Source: Acidobacteriota bacterium (GTDB lineage Bacteria > Acidobacteriota > Terriglobia > Bryobacterales > Bryobacteraceae). From it: 53,987 bases of DNA. Position 1 is the stretch's first letter. Each line of letters starts with the position of its first letter. The notes beneath the pieces were generated by a model. That model had not been told where the DNA came from, did no database searches, and saw nothing but the letters and a program-made list of their open reading frames with translations. Below, in pieces: positions 16,527 through 27,030 of the stretch. The translations under genes and the position numbers were made by a program. Location of the stretch: the NCBI GenBank assembly GCA_003223115.1, contig QHXW01000230.1:1-53987 (forward strand). The letters run 5' to 3'.

Positions 16527-17488
16527 CCGGAAGTTCCGCCAGGATCGGTAATGGCAATGATGGTGGCGGGAGCGTTCCCTTCCAAACGATTGTTCACAAA
16601 AAGAAACGCCGTCACTTGCTTGTCCTGGGCGACGTGAATGAGCTCTCTCAACGACCGGCGCACATCCAGGTTCGCGTCCTTGATTTCGGAATAAGGCGAA
16701 AACAATTGCACCGCTTCTTCGTAACTGCGGCCCTGGCGCAGCAGCGCACGGCTCACAATAAAGTCGGCCGTGAATGATCCAGGAAGCATCATCTGGTAGC
16801 GCAGCTCCGGCATACGCGACCAGGCATTGAATACGTGCGCCACTTTATGGTTGCGCAGGCACGAGAAATAATCGTGCTCCAGGAAATCCGGATTCCGAAT
16901 CTCAACGGCGTAGCGGAATTCCGGCGGAACCTTAGCCAGGAACGGATCCAGCCGTTCGAGAAATTCACCGACGGTGGCGAAGCTCTTTTTCGAGAACGAG
17001 CCGAACTCGAAAATCAGCAGCGCCGTCTTATCGCGGTAAGGCTCGAGCGGGCGCAAAAGAGATTCCTTGAACAACTCAGCATCAAGAAACGATTCGTTAT
17101 CGGCGCCTGAGAGCGACGCATAACGCGCATGGGACGGGAACACTTTAGAGGTGATTTGTTCCGGAACTTTGAAGGCGAACCGAAATCCCTGGGGCGTTTG
17201 CGAAAACAGCTTGCGCCAGAATTCCTCCGTCGGGAATTGATAAAAAGCGAAATCGCCGCACACCGTGGGGAAGGTCTGAGCATACTCTGTCAGGCAGGTC
17301 GCGTTGAACAGTTTTTCCGAGAAGTGCCCGCGGGACAGGTAATTGCCGCGGGTATAGATCTGCCCGAGCCAGCCTTCGTACTTCCACGAACTACCGCCAA
17401 TGTAAATGTGCCCTGCGGCGAGTTCCGAAAGCCGGCGGGCAAGCGCGTCGCGGTCGAAAGTGGAAGGCTCGTCAAAGAGTGAGTCCAT
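16523..17488 (-). CDS. DUF72 (YecE-like) protein
   Basis: A 321-residue TIM-barrel-like protein of the DUF72 family: YIGGSSWKYEGWLGQIY near the start, TFPTVCGDFAFYQFP, FRFAFKVPEQIT, RYAVEIRNPDF, and FLFVNNRLEGNAPATI near the end all match the family's conserved blocks. Function is unknown; related proteins have been suggested to be nuclease-like. Stop codons of this gene and the SDR overlap (16523-16526). Confidence 0.9.
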   Translation of the reverse strand: MDSLFDEPSTFDRDALARRLSELAAGHIYIGGSSWKYEGWLGQIYTRGNYLSRGHFSEKLFNATCLTEYAQTFPTVCGDFAFYQFPTEEFWRKLFSQTPQGFRFAFKVPEQITSKVFPSHARYASLSGADNESFLDAELFKESLLRPLEPYRDKTALLIFEFGSFSKKSFATVGEFLERLDPFLAKVPPEFRYAVEIRNPDFLEHDYFSCLRNHKVAHVFNAWSRMPELRYQMMLPGSFTADFIVSRALLRQGRSYEEAVQLFSPYSEIKDANLDVRRSLRELIHVAQDKQVTAFLFVNNRLEGNAPATIIAITDPGGTSG

Positions 17489-17529
17489 GGAACCAAAGGT
17501 CCCGGCGGCTCGGTGTTAGCTCGGTCCCG

Positions 17530-19362
17530 CTACCATGCTCGCGCGGCGCGATAACCATAGGGGTCCGCACCGGCTTCGAGTACGCCGCCCGGCGTCAGGC
17601 GAATCAGCACGGGAGCAGCCCCGCTCGACCACCGCGACCGTGTGCCGATGCGATGGTGACGCTCGGCAAGCTCCGTCGCAACCGAAGAGGTGATGCGTTC
17701 ATCAAGGAGCAGATCTCCCGGACTCATGGAGTGATTGTCAAAACTTGAAACCAGGTGTCGCGTCTGAAAGCGTGGCGCCTCAACGGCCTGCTCGGCATTC
17801 ATGCCGAAGTCGAGCACATCCAAAAAAACCTGAATCAGCGACTGTTCCTGGTTATCGCCGCCCGGGGTTGAAAGTACCAGAAAAGGTTTGCCGCCCTTCA
17901 GCACCAGAGTCGGGCTCAGCGTCACACGGGGCCGTTTTCCGCCCGCCAGTTCGTTCGGGTGCCCCGGAATCAAAAGGAAACTCTGGGCGCGCTCGGTGAG
18001 CGGAATTCCTGTGTCGCCGGCGATCACCGAAGGTAGCCAGGAGCCGGAAGGAGTGGATGCGAACATCACGCCGTCCCTGTCCATGGCATCGACGCAAGTG
18101 GTGTCACGCGCCAGCAGAGCGTCATCAATCTTGAAGTGGGTCATCTCGGCTTCAGATGGATGCACCGGCGGATGCGCACCGATCTTGCCTGGCCGGAAGT
18201 CGATCGAAGCCAACGAGCCGATCAGTTTGCGCCGCTCCGCCGCGTATTCTTTCGAGAGCAGGCGCTCCGTGGGAATCTGCCCGAATTTCGGATCGCCGTA
18301 GTAGGTGTCCCGGTCAGCATAGGCCAGCTTCAAAGCCTCAACCAGCGTGTGCAGGTACTCGACCGAGTTCAAGCGCATGGAGCGGAGGTCGTATCCCTCC
18401 ACGATGTTCAAAGCTTCGATCAGCGCCGGCCCCTGGCTCCAGAAACCTGGTTTGTAGACCTCACATCCCTGAAACGTGGTGGAGACGGGATCTTCCGGCT
18501 GCAGATGGAATGCGGCCAAGTCGTCGTAGCGCAGCAGGCCATGATTTTCCCTGCTGAAGGCATCGATGCGGTGCGCAATGTCTCCCCGATAGAAATAATC
18601 ACGCACGGCGTCGATAGAGGCAGTACGGCTCAAGCCCGATTGCAGAGCTTTCTTCTCGGCCTGCACCATAGATCGCAGCGTCCGAGCCAAGTCCGGCTGC
18701 CGGAAAATTTCGCCCGGCGCGGGCACATGCCCTCCGGGGAGAAACAGGCGCATGGACGACGGCCATAACTCCAGATAACGTGCGCTGCGTTCGATAGAAC
18801 CAGAACGCGTCTCGTCGATCGCCATGCCGTCAGCCAATTCGATGGCAGGCTCAATCACTTCACTGAAGGATTTTGTGCCGTACTCGCGCAACGCCACCAG
18901 CTCGGCATCGACCATGCCGGGAACCAGGGCCGGTAGAATCCCCGCCACCGGAACCATGCCTTTCAGCCCGGACTTGTCGGGCGGCGAAATCAACTCGCCG
19001 GGTTCGAGGGGGCGATCGCGGAAAAATTCGGCCGTAGCCAGCTTGGGCATGGTGCCTACTCCGGCGATGGCGTGGACCTTTCCGTCACGCGTGCGAATCA
19101 GGATGGGAGCTTCCCCACCGAAACCGAAATGCGAGAACTCGGCGACCGCAGCGGCGAGCGTCGTGGCCACACCGGCGTCGACAGCGTTTCCACCGGCGTA
19201 GTACAACTTCATGCCCGCATCTACGGCATAATCGCTGCCTGCGGCCACGGCTCCTCTAGTCCCGCGAGCAGCGTGCCTGGCGGGGCGCTCGAATTCCCGG
19301 GCGCGCTGCGCGGGAGCCGCAACAGCCAACGTCAGCACAAAAAGCACCAGTCTGGTTCTCAT
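17530..19362 (-). CDS. ggt: Gamma-glutamyltransferase family protein, secreted
   Basis: A 610-residue precursor with a signal peptide (MRTRLVLFVLTLAVAAPAQ). The Ntn-hydrolase fold is seen in GGNAVDAGVATTLAAAV, FGFGGEAPILIR, and the processing site DTTCVDAMDRDG, where Thr421 would be the new N-terminus of the small subunit. RPRVTLSPTLV and STPGGDNQEQ follow as in the small subunit of the family. The usual TTH at the cleavage site is TTC here, which occurs in homologues of unclear substrate. It would act in the periplasm on gamma-glutamyl compounds. Stands alone. Confidence 0.88.
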   Translation of the reverse strand: MRTRLVLFVLTLAVAAPAQRAREFERPARHAARGTRGAVAAGSDYAVDAGMKLYYAGGNAVDAGVATTLAAAVAEFSHFGFGGEAPILIRTRDGKVHAIAGVGTMPKLATAEFFRDRPLEPGELISPPDKSGLKGMVPVAGILPALVPGMVDAELVALREYGTKSFSEVIEPAIELADGMAIDETRSGSIERSARYLELWPSSMRLFLPGGHVPAPGEIFRQPDLARTLRSMVQAEKKALQSGLSRTASIDAVRDYFYRGDIAHRIDAFSRENHGLLRYDDLAAFHLQPEDPVSTTFQGCEVYKPGFWSQGPALIEALNIVEGYDLRSMRLNSVEYLHTLVEALKLAYADRDTYYGDPKFGQIPTERLLSKEYAAERRKLIGSLASIDFRPGKIGAHPPVHPSEAEMTHFKIDDALLARDTTCVDAMDRDGVMFASTPSGSWLPSVIAGDTGIPLTERAQSFLLIPGHPNELAGGKRPRVTLSPTLVLKGGKPFLVLSTPGGDNQEQSLIQVFLDVLDFGMNAEQAVEAPRFQTRHLVSSFDNHSMSPGDLLLDERITSSVATELAERHHRIGTRSRWSSGAAPVLIRLTPGGVLEAGADPYGYRAARAW

Positions 19363-19499
19363 CTCAAAAGGCCCAAATTCATTCTACGGGATTTCGGCCT
19401 GTCCCGGAGCCAAATTGAATGGCAGCTCACCAGGAGGGACATCAACACACCACCGAAGACACAACGCTTTTCATTTCGCATTAAAATGACAGAGTTCTC

Positions 19500-19664
19500 A
19501 TGAAAGAACCAGAGCCGCCCGCGGAACCACGACCCACCGATCCGGAATCGGAACAAGAACCCATGCAGTATTGTCCGCTCTGTTCCACGCGGCTCATTTC
19601 GCGGAAGTGCAAGTTGATTTGCGAAAAATGCGGCTACTATCTGAGCTGCGCGGACTATTACTGA
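19500..19664 (+). CDS. Small zinc-ribbon protein, 54 residues
   Basis: A short frame running from the ATG at 19500 to TGA at 19662-19664. The first 22 residues are Pro/Glu-rich (MKEPEPPAEPRPTDPE); the rest is a compact zinc ribbon with CPLC and, 12 residues on, CEKCGYYLSC. Four to five Cys would bind one zinc ion. The gene has the strand and codon bias of its downstream neighbour, the DinB-like gene, 43 bases away. Function unknown. It is easily missed because of its size. Confidence 0.7.
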   Translation: MKEPEPPAEPRPTDPESEQEPMQYCPLCSTRLISRKCKLICEKCGYYLSCADYY

Positions 19665-19707
19665 ACTCGGAGTAAGCAGGCAGGAGCGTATCTTCTGCGT
19701 GCTGCAT

Positions 19708-20193
19708 ATGAGCACACTGGCTAACACTTTGGAAAGGTTTCGACGCGCCCCGGAACTACTTGCCGTGGTCTTGACCGGGGTTTATGGCGAGGAGATGGAC
19801 TTCACGCTCTCGCCCGGCAAATGGAGTATCCGGCAGATTATGGCGCACCTGGCTGATGGAGAATTGGTTGGCGCGCAACGCTTCCGGCAGGTGATCGCGG
19901 AAGAGAATCCCAAGCTCGGTGCTTTCGATCAGGACGCCTGGGCGCGTAATCTGGACTATGCGCGACGGCAACCGAAGCAGGCGCTCGATAGCTTCCGCCG
20001 CGTCCGGTCCGAAAATTACGATCTGCTGAAGGCGCTGCCGGAATCGGCATTCGATCGCACAGGTGTGCATTCGGAACGCGGCCCGTTGTCCCTGATGCAA
20101 TTGCTCGAGACTTATGCGGCTCACGCTGAAACTCATGCACGCCAGATGCAAACCATTCGAGACGAATATAAAAAAATCAAAGTGAAGAAGTGA
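19708..20193 (+). CDS. DinB-like four-helix protein
   Basis: A 161-residue DinB/YfiT-type bundle: KWSIRQIMAHLADGELVGAQR gives the first metal His, and AAHAETHARQM gives the second and third. Members are metal-dependent thiol transferases or of unknown role. The ATG at 19708 is preferred to one three codons upstream because of the TLANTLERF start typical of the family. Its stop lies 2 bases before the start of the M28 peptidase, so the two are co-transcribed. Confidence 0.85.
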   Translation: MSTLANTLERFRRAPELLAVVLTGVYGEEMDFTLSPGKWSIRQIMAHLADGELVGAQRFRQVIAEENPKLGAFDQDAWARNLDYARRQPKQALDSFRRVRSENYDLLKALPESAFDRTGVHSERGPLSLMQLLETYAAHAETHARQMQTIRDEYKKIKVKK

Positions 20194-20195
20194 AG

Positions 20196-21788
20196 ATGAA
20201 ATTACGCTGGTTAGCTGCCGCTGTTTTTGCGCTCACCCTTTTCGGCGCTGGTGATCACCTCTCGGAGGGCAAGCGCTGGTGGTCACACATCGTGTATCTG
20301 GCCGATGACAAGCTGGAGGGCCGGAACACTGGAAGCGAAGGTTACCACCAAGCCGCGGTTTATGTGGCGGGTGAGTTCGAGCGCGCCGGTCTCAAGCCGG
20401 CCGGGACTTCGGGCTATTTCCAGCCCGTGAAATTCAAGTCGCGGGAGGTCGTTGAAGATCAGTCCAGTCTGGCGCTGGTTCAAAACGGCGGCGAAGCCCA
20501 GCCGCTGGCTTTGGGTGAAGACGCCATGATCAGCATGCGCGTCGATCCCGCCGCACAGCTCAAAGCGCCCGTGGTCTTCGCCGGGTACGGGCTGACCGTG
20601 CCGGAAACGAAGTATGACGATTTCGTCGGACAGAATTTGCGCGGTAAAATCATCGCCTATATCAGCGGCGGACCGGCCTCCATTCCGGGACCATTGAGCT
20701 CTCATTACCAGTCAGCGGGCGAGCGCGGAAAATTTCTGGAGCGCGCGGGAGTAGGCGGTACCATCGTGATCATGAATCCGGCCGCCATGGACATTCCCTG
20801 GCCGCGCACCGCGCTCTCCCGCTTCCAGCCTTCCATGTCGCTCAATTATCGCGACCTCGACGAGACACACGGGCAGAAGCTTTCGGTGATCTGGAATCCG
20901 GCCCATCTGGATAAACTGCTGGCGGGTTCCGGGCACTCAGCCGAGGAAATTCTAGCGCTGGCCAAAGAGCGGAAGCCGCTGCCGCGCTTTCCCCTGCTGA
21001 TTTCGCTTAAATCGCAGGTGGCGGCGAAGCGTTCCGAGGTCGAATCGCCGAACGTCGTTGGGCTGCTGCCTGGTTCGGATCCTGAGCTCAAGGGCGAATA
21101 CGTGGTGCTTTCGGCGCATCTGGATCATCTCGGCGTCGGGCGCCCTATTAACGGCGACAGCATTTACAATGGCGCGATGGACGATGCTTCCGGTGTCGCG
21201 ACGCTATTGGATATCGCAGAGCGCATTCACCAGGGGAAACCCAAGTTGAGGCGCTCGCTTCTGTTCGTGGTGGTCACTGGTGAAGAAAAAGGCCTGCTGG
21301 GGTCGCGGTTCTACACTGCGCATCCGACAGTGGCAGCGGAAAAGATCGTGGCCGACCTGAACGTGGATATGTTGCTGCCGCTATTCCCATTGCGAATCCT
21401 GAGCGTGTACGGCCTGGATGAATCCGACCTGGGGAAGGACGTACGTGCAGTGGCCGAGCCGCTGGGAGTGCGGATACAGGGCGACCTCGAGCCGCAACGA
21501 AATATTTTCATCCGTAGCGACCAGTACAACTTTATTCGCAACGGCATTCCCTCGCTGGCTTTCAAAGTGGGCTACGAAAAAGGTTCGCCCGAGGAAGCTA
21601 TCGCCAAAAAATGGCTCACCGACCGCTATCATGCTCCGTCGGACGACATCCACCAGCCCGTTGATCTGAAAGCCGCCGCGGATTTCGATCGCATCATCCT
21701 AGATGTAGCCGAGACTGTGGCCAACCAGAGCGAACGTCCGCGCTGGAACCATGACAGTTTCTTCCGGCGCTTTGCTCATGCGGATTAA
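20196..21788 (+). CDS. M28-family Zn peptidase, exported
   Basis: About 530 residues with a signal peptide (MKLRWLAAAVFALTLFGAG). A PA-like insert (residues about 110-230) is followed by the M28 fold with zinc ligands: SAHLDHLG (His), MDDASGV (Asp), VVVTGEEKGLLGS (Glu pair), VDMLLP (Asp), and YHAPSDD (His). It would cleave amino acids from peptides in the periplasm. The ATG at 20196 has GAAGTGAAG before it; a GTG at 20190 is also in frame and would overlap the DinB stop. Confidence 0.9.
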   Translation: MKLRWLAAAVFALTLFGAGDHLSEGKRWWSHIVYLADDKLEGRNTGSEGYHQAAVYVAGEFERAGLKPAGTSGYFQPVKFKSREVVEDQSSLALVQNGGEAQPLALGEDAMISMRVDPAAQLKAPVVFAGYGLTVPETKYDDFVGQNLRGKIIAYISGGPASIPGPLSSHYQSAGERGKFLERAGVGGTIVIMNPAAMDIPWPRTALSRFQPSMSLNYRDLDETHGQKLSVIWNPAHLDKLLAGSGHSAEEILALAKERKPLPRFPLLISLKSQVAAKRSEVESPNVVGLLPGSDPELKGEYVVLSAHLDHLGVGRPINGDSIYNGAMDDASGVATLLDIAERIHQGKPKLRRSLLFVVVTGEEKGLLGSRFYTAHPTVAAEKIVADLNVDMLLPLFPLRILSVYGLDESDLGKDVRAVAEPLGVRIQGDLEPQRNIFIRSDQYNFIRNGIPSLAFKVGYEKGSPEEAIAKKWLTDRYHAPSDDIHQPVDLKAAADFDRIILDVAETVANQSERPRWNHDSFFRRFAHAD

Positions 21789-21791
21789 CAC

Positions 21792-22922
21792 GTGCGATCT
21801 TTGAATCCACCCAAACGCTTGCTCCTCGGCCCTGGCCCGAGTATGGTTGCGCCGCGCGTCTACGAGGCCATGTCGAAACCCATCGTCGGCTATCTCGATC
21901 CGTACTGTTTCCAGGTGATCGAGGAGATCCAGGACGAGTTGCGCAAGGTCTTCGGCACAAGAAACGAGATCACGTTTCCAATCTCCGGTACCGGAAGCGC
22001 CGGCATGGAGACGGCTGTAGCCAACTTCGCCGAGCCCGGTGAAAAATGCGCGGTCTTCGTGAACGGCTTTTTCTCCGAGCGCATCTGCGAAATGGCGAGA
22101 CGGCAGGGTGCGCAAGTTGTCCGGCTCGAAAAGCCCTGGGGCGAAGTGTTCAGCGACGCGGAAGCGCGTGAGTTCATTCACCGCGAAAAGCCACGCATAG
22201 TTGCGTACGTGCAGGCCGAAACCTCAACCGGCGCGTTTCAACCTGGCAATGCCATTTGCCAGGCGGCCCACGATGCGGATGCGCTGGTGATCGCGGATTG
22301 CGTGACGTCGCTCGGAGCCGCGCCGGTGGAAGTCGATGCGACCGGCATTGATATCGCTTACAGTTGTTCGCAAAAAGGCCTGAGCTGCCCGCCCGGCATT
22401 TCGCCCGCCACCGTTTCACCCCGTGCCTGGGAGCGGCTGGGGAAGCGCACGCGGCCAGTGCAATCCTGGTACCTGGACCTGAAACTTCTGGAGGGCTACT
22501 ACAAGGGCCACAAGTATCACCACACCGTACCCATTTCGATGCTCTACGCCGTGCACGAAGGCCTGGCTCTGATCGAGGAAGAAGGCCTTGAACAGCGTTT
22601 CGCGCGGCACCGGCGCAATCATCTGATGCTGGTTTCCGCGCTCGAAAAATTGGGACTCAGAATGCACGTTGACGAGGGTCATCGTCTGTGGATGCTGAAC
22701 ACGCCGCGCGTGCCTGAGGGTGTGGACGACGCGAAAGTGCGCAAGCGCTTACTGGATGAGTACGGCATCGAAATCCTGGGAGGCTTCGGCCCGTTGGCCG
22801 GGAAAGTTTTCCGCATCGGGTTGATGGGCTCGTCATCCACCGAGGAGAACGTGAAGCTGCTGATCGACGCGCTGGAGAAAGCTCTGGCGGCCGAGAGCGC
22901 GCAAGGGGTGGCGGAGAAGTGA
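21792..22922 (+). CDS. Class V aminotransferase (alanine-glyoxylate / serine-pyruvate type)
   Basis: A 376-residue PLP enzyme starting at GTG 21792, 3 bases after the peptidase stop. LLGPGPSMVAPRVYEAMS is the typical family start; FPISGTGSAGMETAVAN holds the PLP phosphate site; DCVTSLGAAPVEVD the Asp that contacts the ring; and YSCSQKGLSCPPG the Schiff-base Lys. Likely transfers the amino group of alanine or serine to glyoxylate or pyruvate. Substrate choice is not visible. Confidence 0.9.
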   Translation: MRSLNPPKRLLLGPGPSMVAPRVYEAMSKPIVGYLDPYCFQVIEEIQDELRKVFGTRNEITFPISGTGSAGMETAVANFAEPGEKCAVFVNGFFSERICEMARRQGAQVVRLEKPWGEVFSDAEAREFIHREKPRIVAYVQAETSTGAFQPGNAICQAAHDADALVIADCVTSLGAAPVEVDATGIDIAYSCSQKGLSCPPGISPATVSPRAWERLGKRTRPVQSWYLDLKLLEGYYKGHKYHHTVPISMLYAVHEGLALIEEEGLEQRFARHRRNHLMLVSALEKLGLRMHVDEGHRLWMLNTPRVPEGVDDAKVRKRLLDEYGIEILGGFGPLAGKVFRIGLMGSSSTEENVKLLIDALEKALAAESAQGVAEK

Positions 22923-22944
22923 AGTAACGTAGCGTAGCGTAGGC

Positions 22945-24231
<1,287 letters not shown>

Positions 24232-24327
24232 CTATGCTAGCGCACGGAACTCAGCGTGCTCGCGCAAAGCGCTAGTGAGACACCTGTAGCCCTGGAGTTC
24301 ACGGCGACGCGAAGCGCGGCGGCTCAG

Positions 24328-24471
24328 TTACTCTTCTTCTTCTTTTTCAACGGTGACGGGTTCGAGATCTTCAGCTTCGAAGATTTGGCGGCAATCCAGG
24401 CATTCGACATAGTCCACGCCGTCGCGTCTTGCGAGGATCTCGGTGCGGGTGTGCTGGCACGCGGTCTGCAT
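24328..24471 (-). CDS. Small Cys/His protein, 47 residues
   Basis: The frame runs from an ATG at 24471 to TAA at 24328-24330: MQTACQHTRTEILARRDG, then VECLDCRQIFEAEDLEP, ending in a run of Glu. A CxH and a CLDC pair could bind one zinc. The overlapping plus-strand frame (24256-24495) is a mirror image rich in Phe and Ala and is rejected. It sits between serS and hemB. Function unknown. Confidence 0.65.
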   Translation of the reverse strand: MQTACQHTRTEILARRDGVDYVECLDCRQIFEAEDLEPVTVEKEEEE

Positions 24472-24597
24472 AAAGCAATATGGGATTTATTCTAATGATG
24501 GTAAAGTCCTTGTCAAGGGGTTTTTCACCCGTTTTTCACCCGACGAGGGCCCCTTTTACACAACCCTTTTAGGTTTGGCCGGGTAAAATCCTAGCAG

Positions 24598-25569
24598 ATG
24601 CCCTTTCCTATTCACCGCATGCGCCGTCTGCGCTCGAGCGAGCCGCTACGCCGGCTGGTTCGCGAAACACGGCTTAGCCCGGCACAGTTCATTCTGCCAC
24701 TATTTGTGTGCCCGGGAGAGGGCGTCCGGCGGGAGATTAGCGCCATGCCCGGCCATGCGCAACTATCGATCGATAACGTCGTGCGGGAGTGCGAAGAAGC
24801 CAAAGCGCTGGAGATCGGCGGGGTCATTCTATTCGGCCTGCCCGAGTCCAAAGACGAGACGGCTTCGGGCGCTTACGCCGACGACGGCATCGTGCAGAGG
24901 GCGTTGCGAGCGATTAGACGACAGGCGCCGGGGCTGCTCCTTCTGACGGATGTTTGCAATTGTGAATACACCAGTCACGGTCATTGCGGCAAAGTCGTGG
25001 ACGGGGAGGTGGACAACGATCAGACTCTCGAGTGGCTCGCCAAAGCCGCCGTTTCCCATGCGCGTGCCGGCGCCGACATCGTCGCCCCATCAGACATGAT
25101 GGACGGCCGTGTGGCTGCCATCCGCAAGGCGCTTGACGCAAACGGGTTCTCGAACACGCCCATCCTCTCCTACGCGGCCAAGTTTGCGTCCGTCTTTTAC
25201 GGCCCATTCCGAGAAGCCGCCGAATCGACTCCCCAGTTCGGCGACCGGCGCAGCTACCAGATGGACCCGGCCAACGGCCGCGAGGCCATACGGGAAATCG
25301 AACTGGATCTCGAGGAAGGGGCCGACATGATCATGGTCAAACCCGCGATGCCGTATCTGGATCTGGTTTACCAGGCGCGGCAGCGTTTCGATGTTCCCTT
25401 GGGAGCCTACCAGGTGAGCGGCGAGTTCTCCATGATCATGGCCGCGGCGCGCAATGGTTGGATCGATTGCGAGCGCGCCATGATGGAGAGCCTCACTTCT
25501 ATCCGCCGCGCGGGCGCCGATTTCATGCTGACTTATTTCGCCAAGCCCGCGGCGCGTCTGCTGGGCTGA
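24598..25569 (+). CDS. hemB: Porphobilinogen synthase (delta-aminolevulinate dehydratase)
   Basis: A 323-residue enzyme that joins two 5-aminolevulinate molecules in haem synthesis. It keeps the zinc Cys triad [13 protein letters not shown] (Cys120, 122, 130) and both active-site Lys, in [15 protein letters not shown] (Lys195) and [12 protein letters not shown] (Lys248), so it is a Zn-type rather than Mg-only enzyme. Full length. Confidence 0.97.
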   Translation: MPFPIHRMRRLRSSEPLRRLVRETRLSPAQFILPLFVCPGEGVRREISAMPGHAQLSIDNVVRECEEAKALEIGGVILFGLPESKDETASGAYADDGIVQRALRAIRRQAPGLLLLTDVCNCEYTSHGHCGKVVDGEVDNDQTLEWLAKAAVSHARAGADIVAPSDMMDGRVAAIRKALDANGFSNTPILSYAAKFASVFYGPFREAAESTPQFGDRRSYQMDPANGREAIREIELDLEEGADMIMVKPAMPYLDLVYQARQRFDVPLGAYQVSGEFSMIMAAARNGWIDCERAMMESLTSIRRAGADFMLTYFAKPAARLLG

Positions 25570-25884
25570 GCGCTGGCGGGAGTGCCGGCGCAATCGAGCC
25601 AAGAGCCGCGATTCATCTCGGGGCGAACTTACTTGACGCGCAGCAAGAAACATGCCGTTTCTTTGTGGCCTCCGAATCCTCGGCGGTTAATGTGCACTTC
25701 GTGTCCCGGGCGAGACCTCCCTGCAGCGGCTGACCGACGGCCATACGCAGTCCACCAGTGGGTCGAGCCGCGCCGTTTTGGCGTTTCCAACACCGTAGCA
25801 GATCAGCGCTTTCTCTCCCCGCGCTGGTCGCACGCACGCAACCGGACGAACTGTTCGGCATCCATTAGCTTAAGATCAATTCCT
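25570..25884. other. Intergenic, no gene called
   Basis: About 315 bases between hemB and the channel gene. Frames are open on several phases of both strands but none has a recognisable family. The sequence has a fairly even, structured look (several GC-rich inverted segments), so an RNA or a decayed gene cannot be excluded. Confidence 0.35.
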
Positions 25885-26826
25885 ATGAATAAGGCGACCT
25901 TTGATCCTGGGCTGACTCAACAATTCACCGGTGTGCTGCGGCGCGCCATCAACAAAGACGGTAGTTTCAACGTTCACCGCCGCGGCACTACCTGGCGGGA
26001 CATCAATCCATACCTGCACCTCATCGAGATCAGGTGGCCTACGTTTCTGTCGATCATCTTTCTTGCCTACCTCACCGCAAACACACTATTCGCTGTAGTT
26101 TATTTCTACATTGGGCCGGACCAATTGCAAGGCGCTGATGCGCCCACCGCATTCGGCCGCTTTCTGAAGGCTTTTTTTTTCAGCGCGCACACGCTGACCA
26201 CGGTGGGTTACGGCAGCATCTCGCCCAAGGGTACGACTGCTAACATCCTGGCGGCTCTCGAAGCGCTGAGCGGGTTGATGGGTTTCGCCATTGCTACCGG
26301 CCTTTTGTACGGCCGGTTTTCGAAACCGACCGCCAAAATCGGTTTCAGCGACACCATGCTGGTGGCGGCTTACCAGGACGGCACGAGCCTGCAATTCCGC
26401 GTGGTGAACCAACGCGACAACACACTGATGGAACTGGAGGCCAAAGTGCTTCTCATGACCGTGGAAGGCGCCCCGGGCCAGCTCACACGGAGATACGTGC
26501 CTCTGTATCTCGAGCGTCCCAGTGTTTACTTCTTTCCCTTGACCTGGACAGTGGTGCACCCGATTGATCCCGAGAGCCCGCTGTATGGCAAGACGGCCGA
26601 GGATCTGGCGTCGCTGCAGGCCGAGATCCTCATCCTGATCAAAGGCTTCGATGACACATTCAGCCAGACAGTTCACAAGCGGTATTCCTATCGCTACGAC
26701 GAAATCATCTGGGGCGCGCGTTTCACTCCGGCATTTCAGATCGACGATGACGGCGACATGGTTCTGGATGTGGACCGCGTGGGGGCGCTGGCCAAGGTAG
26801 GCGGGCAGGACCAGCTGAGTGCATGA
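25885..26826 (+). CDS. Inward-rectifier K+ channel (KirBac-like)
   Basis: A 313-residue channel. Two membrane helices (about 52-78 and 118-143) flank a pore loop with the K+ filter TVGYG (106-110). The C-terminal half is the beta-rich Kir domain (KIGFSDTMLVAAYQDGTSLQFRVVNQRDN). The frame is open 100 codons further upstream, but the ATG at 25885 gives the usual amphipathic slide-helix start. It would pass K+ across the inner membrane. The plus-strand sequence upstream shows no partner gene. Confidence 0.93.
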   Translation: MNKATFDPGLTQQFTGVLRRAINKDGSFNVHRRGTTWRDINPYLHLIEIRWPTFLSIIFLAYLTANTLFAVVYFYIGPDQLQGADAPTAFGRFLKAFFFSAHTLTTVGYGSISPKGTTANILAALEALSGLMGFAIATGLLYGRFSKPTAKIGFSDTMLVAAYQDGTSLQFRVVNQRDNTLMELEAKVLLMTVEGAPGQLTRRYVPLYLERPSVYFFPLTWTVVHPIDPESPLYGKTAEDLASLQAEILILIKGFDDTFSQTVHKRYSYRYDEIIWGARFTPAFQIDDDGDMVLDVDRVGALAKVGGQDQLSA

Positions 26827-27030
26827 CCCTGAGCGCGTGACGCGCGGATGCAGGCTGGAATCAACGGATTTTTCTGAACCACGACCGTGGGGAGTGGTCG
26901 GCGTGCGCTTTGAACATTTGATCCGGCGCAACGAAGCCTGTTAATTCTGTACAATACAACGGCCCTATTCAGATAACTTCCAGGGCAGTTTCCAGCACTC
27001 CGGCGCGCCTGTGATAAATTGAAATCTCCC

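Noticed and set aside
25613-25861. 82-codon minus-strand frame between hemB and the channel
   Set aside because: It looks Cys/Arg-rich without a known motif and has no neighbours to support it.
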